Below, piece after piece: positions 54,202-62,369 of a stretch of DNA of 64,000 nt (position 1 is the stretch's first letter; every line of letters begins with the position of its first letter). The position numbers and the translations under genes were made by a program. A model generated the notes under the pieces. It was not told where the DNA came from and did no database searches. It was given only the letters and a program-made list of their open reading frames with translations. Origin of the DNA: an uncultured Oscillospiraceae bacterium (GTDB lineage: Bacteria > Bacillota > Clostridia > Oscillospirales > Ruminococcaceae). The stretch is taken from positions 1 to 64,000 of the forward strand of contig CAKSZX010000002.1 in NCBI GenBank assembly GCA_934526065.1, read 5' to 3'.

Positions 54202-56562
54202 TTATAATGTTACGCCGTATTCGGTTATCAAATAATCATGTACTTTGTAAATAATTATTCCGGCTATTAGCGAGTAAGCAAATGCCACAAAAATTGCCGT
54301 AGGTTCGCCCAAACTGCCAATGATATGGAAAGGCGCATAAAGCGTGAACCACTTTGCCCACTTTACATTCAAATAATATAGTAGGGTAGGGAATTCAAGC
54401 AATAACAGCGAGAACATAACAGCCGAAAGATAGGTTTCGGTTTTTTGAGATACAGCCAAAACTGCCGCCGACAGTGTAAATGTCACCGCAAATCTTGCCA
54501 GGATCATCAAAACCATCACTCCGACAATGGGTACGAATACAGGTAAATTTTTAAGTTTTTCAAGGCTCAATGCCGGTACAAATAAGCCCACAAAGCCATA
54601 CCCGGTGCCTATTTGCCAAAATCTGGGCAAAATTCCGGCTGCGGTTACAACAATATCCCAATAAAAAGCGGTTTTTATCTTTGATTTGGCTGTGTATTCC
54701 ATTCCCAACGGGGTGGCCTTTATAACTTTGTTCATTCCGGTTGATTTTTCAATGTTAAACATACCGGCAAACAGCAGGGTAATAACCAAAACCGTTATCA
54801 TATAGTCCTTCAAATCTAAAATATCTTCAAAATCAAAAAACTTGTTGTATCCGGTTTCGTAGATAAGCTGCGCCCCGGGGGTGCGTTTAAGGTCGCTTAC
54901 TTTGGATAGAACCTTCCGGAAAACATCATACTCTATCTTTAAACCATAGTCTGCGTAGGCTATCATATCATACTCTTGGCTGTTTATAAAACCGGTTTGC
55001 AATAGCTTATTAGCTTTATAAATATCAGAGAATTTTTTTGATTGCTCTATTAAATAATCTCTTGCCTGTTCATCATATGGCCCGGTAATTTCTTTCATAT
55101 ACTTGGCGTAAAACATTTCCTCGGCGGTAATATAATTTTCCGCTGTATATGCTGTATAAATTTGAAAGCCGAAAAACAACCGAAACACAAAAGCTCCGCC
55201 GTTCATAACAAGCATTTTGTAATTTTCCTGTCTGAAAACCGTTGTGGGTTTTGCCTTAGGTTTGAACGGAAGCTTCAATTTTCTTGTTCCTGATTTGGAC
55301 TGCCTGCTAAGCTCGAAAGAAAGCAAGAAAAGCACCAAGAAGAAAACCATAAATATAACCGATGCGATTATTTCCACCAAAAACAGCCTTACAGGCTTAT
55401 CAAACCAATAAATATTTCGATAACCGCCTAAAATTTCGTTAGTTTGCAAAAAACTTATTAAATTTGCATATTTTACGGCGTTATATTTGCTTGTTGCGCT
55501 TATGGCATTGCGTATAAGCAGGTTTGCAAAGGGCATTGCCAAGGATAGGGCATAACCGGTAAACACATTTTTTGTGATAAACATTGCAAATAATATCCAA
55601 GAACCGCATATAAATGCCGCCACCCATTTGGTGAAGATAAATATAAGCAAATATTGTGCAACATTTATTTTCATTGTGCTGCGCATAAGGTACGGTACGG
55701 ACTGTATTGTTCGTGTTAAATTGCCCAATCCGAATGTAAAATTACAGTACATTAAATTTACAATATACAGCAGTGTAACAGTTATAAAAAGAGCAACTGC
55801 CATGGCACCGGCCTTTGCGGCGGCCGTGTTAATTTTGCCCTTTGCCGTTGTGCGTATAAGGTATAACATACCGTTGTCTTTTTCATCTCGTACGATAAAA
55901 GACGCAAGCAAAATCATTGCAAAAATCAGTACAACGTCGCTGTATTTAAAGTTTATCGCAGTTACAAGCCCTTTTTGAGGGCTGTAATCTATATCAATGC
56001 CGGACATATCACGGTAGGCCTTTGCGGTGGCCTGTATATTTAAAATATCATAACCGCCGTCCTTGTTAAAAATAGAAATTTGCGATAACCTGTCCGCTTT
56101 ATTTTGAATATCCGTCAAAAAATCTTCATACCCGGCGGCCATTTCCGCCTCGGAGGCGCAGTCCTTTAAAAAGTAGTATTCCGTGTACATACTGTCGGCG
56201 TATTTTACATAATTGCCGGAGGCATAAATATCACGGTATTTCAAAAACACATCTTTGTATTCGCCGTTTACCGCATCACGAAATCCCTTTGAATTTTTAC
56301 CGTAACTTTTTACAAGTCCGTCAATTTTTAAAATGCCGGAAATCCTGTCAAATTCGTTTTGTATGTATTCGGCACGGTCGGCGGCAGGTACATTCGCAAG
56401 TTCCGCCGTAAGTTTGCGGTAGGCAGACGGCGGCGGTGTTTTGCTGTTTGGCTGTGTGTAAAACCAAAGAAGAAAAATATTGACACATAATAATAATGTA
56501 ATATATATAATAAATTCTTTTTTACCGAAGATTTTTTTAAGTTCGTAGAGAAAAAGTCTCAA
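54202..56562 (-). CDS. ABC transporter permease with two large membrane halves
   Basis: The 786-residue protein has an N-terminal helix, a long extracytoplasmic part (about 40-200), a group of about six helices (about 205-430), a second outer loop (about 460-590) and a further six helices, so it looks like two fused ABC-2 type permease halves. It starts with TTG, overlapping the ATPase stop by 4 bases (TTGA) with AGGAGG just before. With the adjacent ATPase it should form an exporter; the cargo is unknown (peptide, antibiotic or envelope material). Confidence 0.8.
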   Translation of the reverse strand: MRLFLYELKKIFGKKEFIIYITLLLCVNIFLLWFYTQPNSKTPPPSAYRKLTAELANVPAADRAEYIQNEFDRISGILKIDGLVKSYGKNSKGFRDAVNGEYKDVFLKYRDIYASGNYVKYADSMYTEYYFLKDCASEAEMAAGYEDFLTDIQNKADRLSQISIFNKDGGYDILNIQATAKAYRDMSGIDIDYSPQKGLVTAINFKYSDVVLIFAMILLASFIVRDEKDNGMLYLIRTTAKGKINTAAAKAGAMAVALFITVTLLYIVNLMYCNFTFGLGNLTRTIQSVPYLMRSTMKINVAQYLLIFIFTKWVAAFICGSWILFAMFITKNVFTGYALSLAMPFANLLIRNAISATSKYNAVKYANLISFLQTNEILGGYRNIYWFDKPVRLFLVEIIASVIFMVFFLVLFLLSFELSRQSKSGTRKLKLPFKPKAKPTTVFRQENYKMLVMNGGAFVFRLFFGFQIYTAYTAENYITAEEMFYAKYMKEITGPYDEQARDYLIEQSKKFSDIYKANKLLQTGFINSQEYDMIAYADYGLKIEYDVFRKVLSKVSDLKRTPGAQLIYETGYNKFFDFEDILDLKDYMITVLVITLLFAGMFNIEKSTGMNKVIKATPLGMEYTAKSKIKTAFYWDIVVTAAGILPRFWQIGTGYGFVGLFVPALSLEKLKNLPVFVPIVGVMVLMILARFAVTFTLSAAVLAVSQKTETYLSAVMFSLLLLEFPTLLYYLNVKWAKWFTLYAPFHIIGSLGEPTAIFVAFAYSLIAGIIIYKVHDYLITEYGVTL

Positions 56563-57332
56563 TGCTTGCCCTCCTCTCCGAAAATATTAAGATACACCTG
56601 TTCCAAGTTTTCCCCGGGGGCGTACTTGTCAATAAGGTAGGGAACAGACCCTTTATCCTGTAAATGACCCTCTTTTAAAAGCAAAATTTCGTCTGCCACC
56701 GTTTCCACATCGCTTACAACATGGGTTGCGGTAATAACAATGGCATTTTCCGAAAGCTCTTTCATATATCCTCTTAAACGGACACGCTCTTTCGGGTCAA
56801 GGCCGGCGGTAGGTTCGTCAAAAATTATCAATTTCGGCTTGCCCAATGTGGCCCCCGCCGCCAAAAGTCTTTGTTTCATACCGCCGGAATACTCGTCAAG
56901 TCTTTTGTCTAACCGGTCGGTTAAATTTACACGCCGGGCAACACGCTCAACTTCACCCCGGGCTTCCTGCTTTTTTATCTGTTTAAGGGCGCACATATAA
57001 AGCAAAAATTGCCTGCCGGTAAAAGAATTGTACAAAGTTTGTTGCTGTGGCATAAATCCCAAAATTTTGCGGTATTTTTTTCCAAGCCTTGTGATTGAAA
57101 TATCGTTCCACTTTACACTGCCGCCGCTTTGCTTTAAAGACCCGGTGATAATATTTATCAGGGTACTTTTTCCGGCTCCGTTTGGCCCCAATAAACCATA
57201 AAGCCCCGGAGACAACGAAAAACTTACCTTGTCCAGGGCTTTATTTGCGCTTGTTTTTTTATTAAATAAATTAACTGACTTTGAATAGTATTTTTTAGTC
57301 AGTTCGTTAACTGTAAGAATAGAAGAATTCAT
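56559..57332 (-). CDS. ABC transporter ATP-binding protein
   Basis: This 257-residue ATPase has Walker A 'GPNGAGKSTLINIITG', signature 'YSGGMKQRLLAAG', Walker B 'LIIFDEPTAGLDP' and switch His in 'ITATHVVSD', all intact. The 'SGGMKQR' form is typical of ATPases paired with ABC-2 type permeases in resistance or export. It is the middle gene of a unit TetR, ATPase, permease. CGGAGG precedes the ATG. Confidence 0.93.
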   Translation of the reverse strand: MNSSILTVNELTKKYYSKSVNLFNKKTSANKALDKVSFSLSPGLYGLLGPNGAGKSTLINIITGSLKQSGGSVKWNDISITRLGKKYRKILGFMPQQQTLYNSFTGRQFLLYMCALKQIKKQEARGEVERVARRVNLTDRLDKRLDEYSGGMKQRLLAAGATLGKPKLIIFDEPTAGLDPKERVRLRGYMKELSENAIVITATHVVSDVETVADEILLLKEGHLQDKGSVPYLIDKYAPGENLEQVYLNIFGEEGKH

Positions 57333-57362
57333 AAAATTTCCTCCGATTATAAATGTTTGATA

Positions 57363-57893
57363 TTATTTAATCTCTAAATGTTCCCAATAATAGTCTAATC
57401 CTTTTAAAAATCGTGCGGTTTCCTTGTTTAATAAACTGTCCTCCCCTGTAAGAACAGCCATAACTACCGATGATATTATTGCTGCGGTTATAGATGACAC
57501 AGATTTTAATTCTTCGTGACTTTTTATAGATAGGACGCTGTTTATTTTTTCTTTTGTAAAATCTCTTACTACGTAGGAAATATCTTTTTCTCCGGATTTA
57601 TTTTTGGCAACTTTTTTTATAATAATATTATTACAAATACATCTCACAAATTTGTTTGAGTCCACAAGATAGGTTACATGGCTTATCGTTTTAGCGTTTT
57701 TATATTCTGTTTCCACTATATACTTTAAAAGGTCTTGTTTATTTTTAAAGTTTTTATAAAAAACTTTGCGGCTTGGTTCATTTACAACCTCGAAACACAA
57801 TGATTTTACGTCAATTTCATTGTACGGTACATTGTCCAACATTCGGTCAAAAGCCTCAATAAAATCACTTTTATTATATTTGCGCTGTTGCAT
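57363..57893 (-). CDS. TetR-family regulator of the ABC exporter
   Basis: The 176-residue protein has a TetR-type helix-turn-helix at about 8-58 ('DVKSLCFEVVNEPSRKVFYKNFKNKQDLL'), slightly diverged, and a helical effector domain. Three cysteines occur but no metal motif. It is the first gene of the exporter operon, 30 bases before the ATPase. A perfect 18-base palindrome stands at its transcript start, so it most likely represses its own operon. AAGGAG precedes the ATG. Confidence 0.82.
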   Translation of the reverse strand: MQQRKYNKSDFIEAFDRMLDNVPYNEIDVKSLCFEVVNEPSRKVFYKNFKNKQDLLKYIVETEYKNAKTISHVTYLVDSNKFVRCICNNIIIKKVAKNKSGEKDISYVVRDFTKEKINSVLSIKSHEELKSVSSITAAIISSVVMAVLTGEDSLLNKETARFLKGLDYYWEHLEIK

Positions 57894-57915
57894 TTCAAAA
57901 CTCCTTTTTCGTATA

Positions 57916-57972
57916 AATACATTATAATGTATTATTTAAGTATATTATAGTAGCTTATTGATGTTATGTCAA
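57916..57972 (-). promoter_or_regulatory. Promoter and palindromic operator of the exporter operon
   Basis: Minus strand: TTGACA (57972-57967), 17 bases, TATAAT (57949-57944), a full consensus. AATACATTATAATGTATT (57916-57933) is a perfect 18-base palindrome placed at about +4 to +21, an ideal repression site. Confidence 0.8.
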
Positions 57973-58002
57973 TGCTATGTCAGTTTAAGGTTACATTTTT
58001 AT

Positions 58003-58051
58003 AATTTGTTACCCGGTAACACACATTAAAAATGTTACCGAGTTACAAATT
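58003..58051. promoter_or_regulatory. Long inverted repeat between divergent transcripts
   Basis: AATTTGTTACCCGGTAACA (58003-58021) is inversely repeated at 58033-58051 with 17 of 19 matches and an 11-base loop. Each arm also contains its own GTTAC palindrome. It lies 15 bases before a probable promoter and may be an operator or a terminator of plus-strand read-through. Confidence 0.55.
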
Positions 58052-58065
58052 GATTGAGTGTCCCC

Positions 58066-58095
58066 TTGAAATGCACCTGTATTGTATGATATTAT
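58066..58095 (+). promoter_or_regulatory. Probable promoter of the secreted-protein gene
   Basis: TTGAAA (58066-58071), 18 bases, TATTAT (58090-58095). Confidence 0.45.
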
Positions 58096-58174
58096 AAAGG
58101 CAAGAGAATTGCAATTCGTAACAACAATAACGGCCGTTAATTTATGTTAATTTAAACGATAAGGAGGAACTTAG

Positions 58175-58753
58175 ATGAACAAGTTCACTAAAAAACTATT
58201 GGCGATAACCCTTTGTGCCGCAATGGCGGTTGGTACGGCACTGTCAACAAGTGCCATCGGTGTACAACCTCGGTACACTATGGATTAATTTTCTATCTGG
58301 ATATTGTTCACAGAAATAGACATGGAAGGCCCGGTTATGAATGTTTACACTTGGAGTACAACGGAAAATAAGAACGGTAACAAGGTTACAACATATCATG
58401 AGGCAACTTATGAAGACCCTGCACAGATGTTTTCTGTTATGCGCAGTAGAAACGGAAATGTACCTAAGATGTATTCATACTTGGGATATAATAAGGACAC
58501 AGCTACGGGATATACATTAAACTGTGACCGCACAAGCAGAGTTGATGACGGTTATTACTGCACAATGTGGATTGATGAACTTAGTAATAATCCGGATTCT
58601 GAAATTGATATAAAAACACAAAACTTTGATTTGCACCGTTATCGTGTATATCTTACTCAAAAGGGACTATTCTTAAATGACAGCGGTACGGCAGATGGAG
58701 CACAGCTTAAATGGACGACAAGTACAAGTTCTATTTGGATAAGCGGAAATTGA
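58175..58753 (+). pseudogene. Secreted protein gene split by an in-frame stop
   Basis: AAGGAGG and an ATG at 58175 start a clear signal peptide ('KKLLAITLCAAMAVGTALSTSA', residues 6-27), but the frame ends after 37 codons at TAA (58286). The same frame then stays open to 58753 and encodes about 155 further residues, polar and Tyr/Thr-rich, ending 'TSTSSIWISGN'. Without that one stop the product would be a secreted protein of about 192 residues. It could be a true nonsense mutation, a sequencing error, or two coupled ORFs (a TTG at 58304 could restart). The mature domain is not recognised. Confidence 0.6.
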
Positions 58754-58810
58754 TTTGAAAAGTGAGAGGCAATCGAAAGGTTGCCTTTCTTAACATATAA
58801 GGGAGTAATT

Positions 58811-60091
58811 ATGAAAAGAATAATATATATTTTTTTAATAGCATTATGCTGCATTTTATCGGGTTGCACATCGAAAGCAAATCAATTAGACAGTAATACA
58901 GATACTCCGAATTCAGAAATCGGTGTATTGAACGATTATATGTGTATTGGCAAGAGTAATGAAAACGGTATGTATTATAGAAAAGTAGGAGCAAACGGTG
59001 TACAGAATATTAAATATGTGGATTTTAAAACACATACGGATATATTTTTTTGCAACCGTGCCGAGTGCACCCACAGTGACGAAACATGTACATCTTATTT
59101 ATCCCCATACGCAGGAACTGCTTCACTTACACCTTATGGTGACAAACTTTATGTTATATATTACGGAGGGTATGGAAGTTATTATTATGACAGATACGGC
59201 GACGAGGCCTTGGCAAGAATAGAAGTGATGGACTTAAACGGTGAAAACAGACGAGTGGTGCGAAGATTTAAACCGTCGGAAAGTTTTACCGGTCATTGTG
59301 CTTTCGGCGAAAACGAAATATATATGATTATGGAAACAGTCGAAGAAAATAACGGCAAAACAGTGAACAAAACTTATTTGAAATGCTATGATATTGAAAC
59401 AGGGGACGAAATTTTATCCGATGAATTAGATTTGATTGGGCCTAAAATTGTGGCGCGGAACGGCGAAAAACGAGAATTATATATAGAATACTGGGACTGG
59501 AAACCTGAAATGGAATCCCTGTCACAAGCCGGAACGGTAGTATTAAAATATAATCTTGATACAAAAGAATTGGAAACTGTTTTTGCAACCCCCAGCAGAT
59601 GCCCAAGAATGTATAACGGTGATTGTGCCTATGTGGTAAATGCAAACGAAAAAACACTTACCAAATACGATTTGACAACAGGGGAAAGCACTTTACTCTG
59701 TGAAGATTTACGGCCAAATCACGGAGTTGGCGGTATAATAACCGCAACAAATGACGGCGTTCTGTTCTATTACAATGAAGATGAGATCGGAGAAAATATA
59801 GTACAGGACTTTTTCAGTTTTGAATATAACAAACCTATGAATATCCATATACCTACAACATCATTTACTCAGTACGGCGATATTGAAACGAACGGCGCAC
59901 CGTCAATCGCCGCCGAAACCGATGACGAGTATTTAATAGTTGTAAATGAGTTTTTGGACACAGCAAGCTATTACGATACACAGGGTAATCTTGTTGGAAT
60001 GCCGGGTAAACAGTATAGAATGGCTTTTATATCAAAAGAAAATTATATGAACAGCGTGCCGGAATACACTTATGTTGATGAAATGAAGTGA
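58811..60091 (+). CDS. Lipoprotein with Cys/His motif, first of two paralogues
   Basis: The 426-residue lipoprotein (lipobox 'LSGCTSK', Cys near 19) has the motif 'FFCNRAECTHSDETCTSY' near residue 80, with C-x4-C-x-H-x5-C spacing that could bind a metal or form disulfides. The rest shows repeated beta segments ('GDKLYVIYYGG', 'ENEIYMIMET', 'NDGVLFYYNEDE') typical of a beta-propeller. Function unknown. The ATG at 58811 follows AAGGGAG. Placed behind the split secreted-protein gene and before a paralogue, probably one operon. Confidence 0.75.
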   Translation: MKRIIYIFLIALCCILSGCTSKANQLDSNTDTPNSEIGVLNDYMCIGKSNENGMYYRKVGANGVQNIKYVDFKTHTDIFFCNRAECTHSDETCTSYLSPYAGTASLTPYGDKLYVIYYGGYGSYYYDRYGDEALARIEVMDLNGENRRVVRRFKPSESFTGHCAFGENEIYMIMETVEENNGKTVNKTYLKCYDIETGDEILSDELDLIGPKIVARNGEKRELYIEYWDWKPEMESLSQAGTVVLKYNLDTKELETVFATPSRCPRMYNGDCAYVVNANEKTLTKYDLTTGESTLLCEDLRPNHGVGGIITATNDGVLFYYNEDEIGENIVQDFFSFEYNKPMNIHIPTTSFTQYGDIETNGAPSIAAETDDEYLIVVNEFLDTASYYDTQGNLVGMPGKQYRMAFISKENYMNSVPEYTYVDEMK

Positions 60092-60164
60092 TTATTAAGA
60101 TCTTACAATTTTGCCTACGGTACAATAGTTATAAATGAAACTCTGTTTAAATTCGGGAGGTCAT

Positions 60165-61406
60165 ATGAAAAAATTATTTTTATGTTTTATATGTGTTGTT
60201 TGTTTGCTGTCCGTAGGTTGTGTCAATAAAAAAGGTACAAGTAATTCAAATAATGATGTGTTAAATGACGATAACAGCGTAACCTACACGGACACATTGA
60301 CAAATCAAAATATGATTTACAGGGATACAAGCATTTATGATGATACAGGAATATACTTTTTAAGTCAAAACTACGACGGCTCACACAGTATAAAATTTCT
60401 TGACCCTGTAAGTATGACATGTTCATATCTATGTTCTCAGCTTGGGTGCAACCACAACAGTGAAGAATGTACAAGCTATGTTGAACCTTTTAACGGTTGC
60501 GCTTTTCTCGCAAAAGTTAATGAAAGTATTGTTGTTATAAATATGGGCAATAATGATACAATCCCCCCAAGTGTAAGAAGAATGTCTTTGTCCGGCAGTG
60601 ACGGAAAACAAGTTGTAGAATTTGGCATGGAACAAAGACTTATGACAGGTATTAACCCAGTTCTTATTAACGGAGAAAAATCCATATATTGCGAATTGGA
60701 AACCACACAAACCGAGGGAAACGGTGAAGTTGGCACTAAAAAAGAACTAATCGGCATAAATACAGAAACCGGGGAGGTTAGAAAAATTTTAACATTTCAA
60801 CCGGGGCAAATTTTAGACGGTGCTATAAACAATAAATTTATAATTACAGAATATACAACAGGGCAAATAAAAATATATCTTGCTACCCAAGACGGTAATT
60901 TAGGCGATCCGATTTATACTTTTAAGGGTAAAGGATACTTTTTAGAGAATGATGAACAGATGTATATTTGGAGTTACAGCGACCAAAAGTTATATAAACT
61001 ATCCGAGGACGGTCAAGTTACAGAGTATATGGATATTCCATTTGGCGGCAATAATTCGTATATTCGCCGGATTTATGACGATATGGTTATAGTTGATGAT
61101 GGTGTGTTTAACAACGATAAAAATGATTGGGATAAGATAAAATATTGTATAGATTTAATAACCAAAGAAATAAGAAAAAACACCATGGAAATTGATAATG
61201 ACGGCAAAATCCTTGCTCCATTTATTTACGGCATAAACAGAGATTATGTTGTTACAATAGTGGGTTACACTTATGAAGAGGAGACCGGCTTTGACCAAGA
61301 CGGCAATATTTTTACATACACCGTTGACACGCCTGTATTGGGTAAATTTACATTTGACGACTTTTTCAGCGACCGCATGGTTTATCAAACATTTGAAAAT
61401 ATTTAA
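60165..61406 (+). CDS. Lipoprotein with Cys/His motif, second of two paralogues
   Basis: This 413-residue lipoprotein (lipobox 'LLSVGCVNK', Cys near 19) shares with the previous one the motif 'YLCSQLGCNHNSEECTSY', again C-x4-C-x-H-x5-C, followed by propeller-like beta repeats. Elsewhere the two are only weakly alike, so the pair is old. It ends with 'YTVDTPVLGKFTFDDFF'. GGGAGG precedes the ATG at 60165. A terminator follows, closing the operon. Extracellular binding or sensing is the most I would infer. Confidence 0.75.
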   Translation: MKKLFLCFICVVCLLSVGCVNKKGTSNSNNDVLNDDNSVTYTDTLTNQNMIYRDTSIYDDTGIYFLSQNYDGSHSIKFLDPVSMTCSYLCSQLGCNHNSEECTSYVEPFNGCAFLAKVNESIVVINMGNNDTIPPSVRRMSLSGSDGKQVVEFGMEQRLMTGINPVLINGEKSIYCELETTQTEGNGEVGTKKELIGINTETGEVRKILTFQPGQILDGAINNKFIITEYTTGQIKIYLATQDGNLGDPIYTFKGKGYFLENDEQMYIWSYSDQKLYKLSEDGQVTEYMDIPFGGNNSYIRRIYDDMVIVDDGVFNNDKNDWDKIKYCIDLITKEIRKNTMEIDNDGKILAPFIYGINRDYVVTIVGYTYEEETGFDQDGNIFTYTVDTPVLGKFTFDDFFSDRMVYQTFENI

Positions 61407-61418
61407 AATATAAAAATC

Positions 61419-61458
61419 GCCCTGTAAGCATGGAAATTTTTGCTTACAGGGCTTTTTG
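61419..61458. terminator. Bidirectional terminator
   Basis: GCCCTGTAAGCA pairs with TGCTTACAGGGC, then TTTTTG. Confidence 0.8.
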
Positions 61459-61483
61459 TATGACACTTAAATCGTTTTAATAA

Positions 61484-62236
61484 TTATTTTAAAGACCGGT
61501 ATAATTCTTCTTTTGTCATTATATCCGCATGGCCGCCGATACAATTTTCAAAATCTAAATTATCAAGAAAAGCTAAATATTCCCGAACAACTTCTTTGTC
61601 ATAAGGAATAGCCGAAACTTCTTTCATAAAATCTTCTTCATGTTCTATATCAAAATGCCAAGGTTTACCGTATAAATCTTTTCCGTTGCTGTCGCCTAAA
61701 AATACAAATTTCTCTTTCGGTATATAGCAGATAACCCGGTCATCGGAATGGGGGCCTTTGGCGTGCATCAAAATACATTCTATGCCCCCAAGGTCGATTT
61801 TCATTGTGTCGGTAAATTCAATATCCGCCGGCACAACCTTGATTTGACTTCTGTCGGGGTATTCTCGCTTTATCATTTCATTGCAAAAAACAATGTCCTC
61901 TTTTGTTTCAACACGCTTTGCCATTGAAGCGTCATCCCATTTCCAAAGCCGAACTTCTCTCAATTTTTCATTTGTTTTTCCGCCGGCAACAGTCGGCACA
62001 TTCCAAGCGTGTAAACCGAAAGAGTGATCCCAGTGCCAGTGGGATATTGCCACAATATCCGGCTGTTTAAGCCCTTGTTTTTCTAAATCGTCACGGAGAA
62101 GATTTGCATTTGCCCGTGAATTGCCGGATTCAAACAAGAGAGCGTATTTTTCGCCTTTTATGTATCCCACATTGGGTCTGTCGGTGTAGCCGTCCGCCGG
62201 CTGAATATAAATATTGTCCGAAAATTTTTTGAACAT
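61484..62236 (-). CDS. Metallo-beta-lactamase-fold hydrolase
   Basis: The 250-residue protein has the binuclear zinc motif H66-W-H68-W-D70-H71 in 'ISHWHWDHSFG'. Further His ligands are in 'MHAKGPHSDDRV' and near the C-terminus in 'CIGGHAD', and an Asp in 'VFLGDSNG'. The general class is certain; members include thioesterases, lactonases and phosphodiesterases, and nothing nearby identifies the substrate. The ATG at 62236 is chosen because GGAGG precedes it. No signal peptide. Confidence 0.9.
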   Translation of the reverse strand: MFKKFSDNIYIQPADGYTDRPNVGYIKGEKYALLFESGNSRANANLLRDDLEKQGLKQPDIVAISHWHWDHSFGLHAWNVPTVAGGKTNEKLREVRLWKWDDASMAKRVETKEDIVFCNEMIKREYPDRSQIKVVPADIEFTDTMKIDLGGIECILMHAKGPHSDDRVICYIPKEKFVFLGDSNGKDLYGKPWHFDIEHEEDFMKEVSAIPYDKEVVREYLAFLDNLDFENCIGGHADIMTKEELYRSLK

Positions 62237-62369
62237 AACTGCCTCCATTTTAAAACAGAATATCACAAACTAATTATAGCATTTATTTTTTAAAATTAAA
62301 ATAAGATTATTTAAAATTTTACTGCCAATAATTAAGCAGGGCGGTGATTTTATAAAAGAGAAAAATTTA

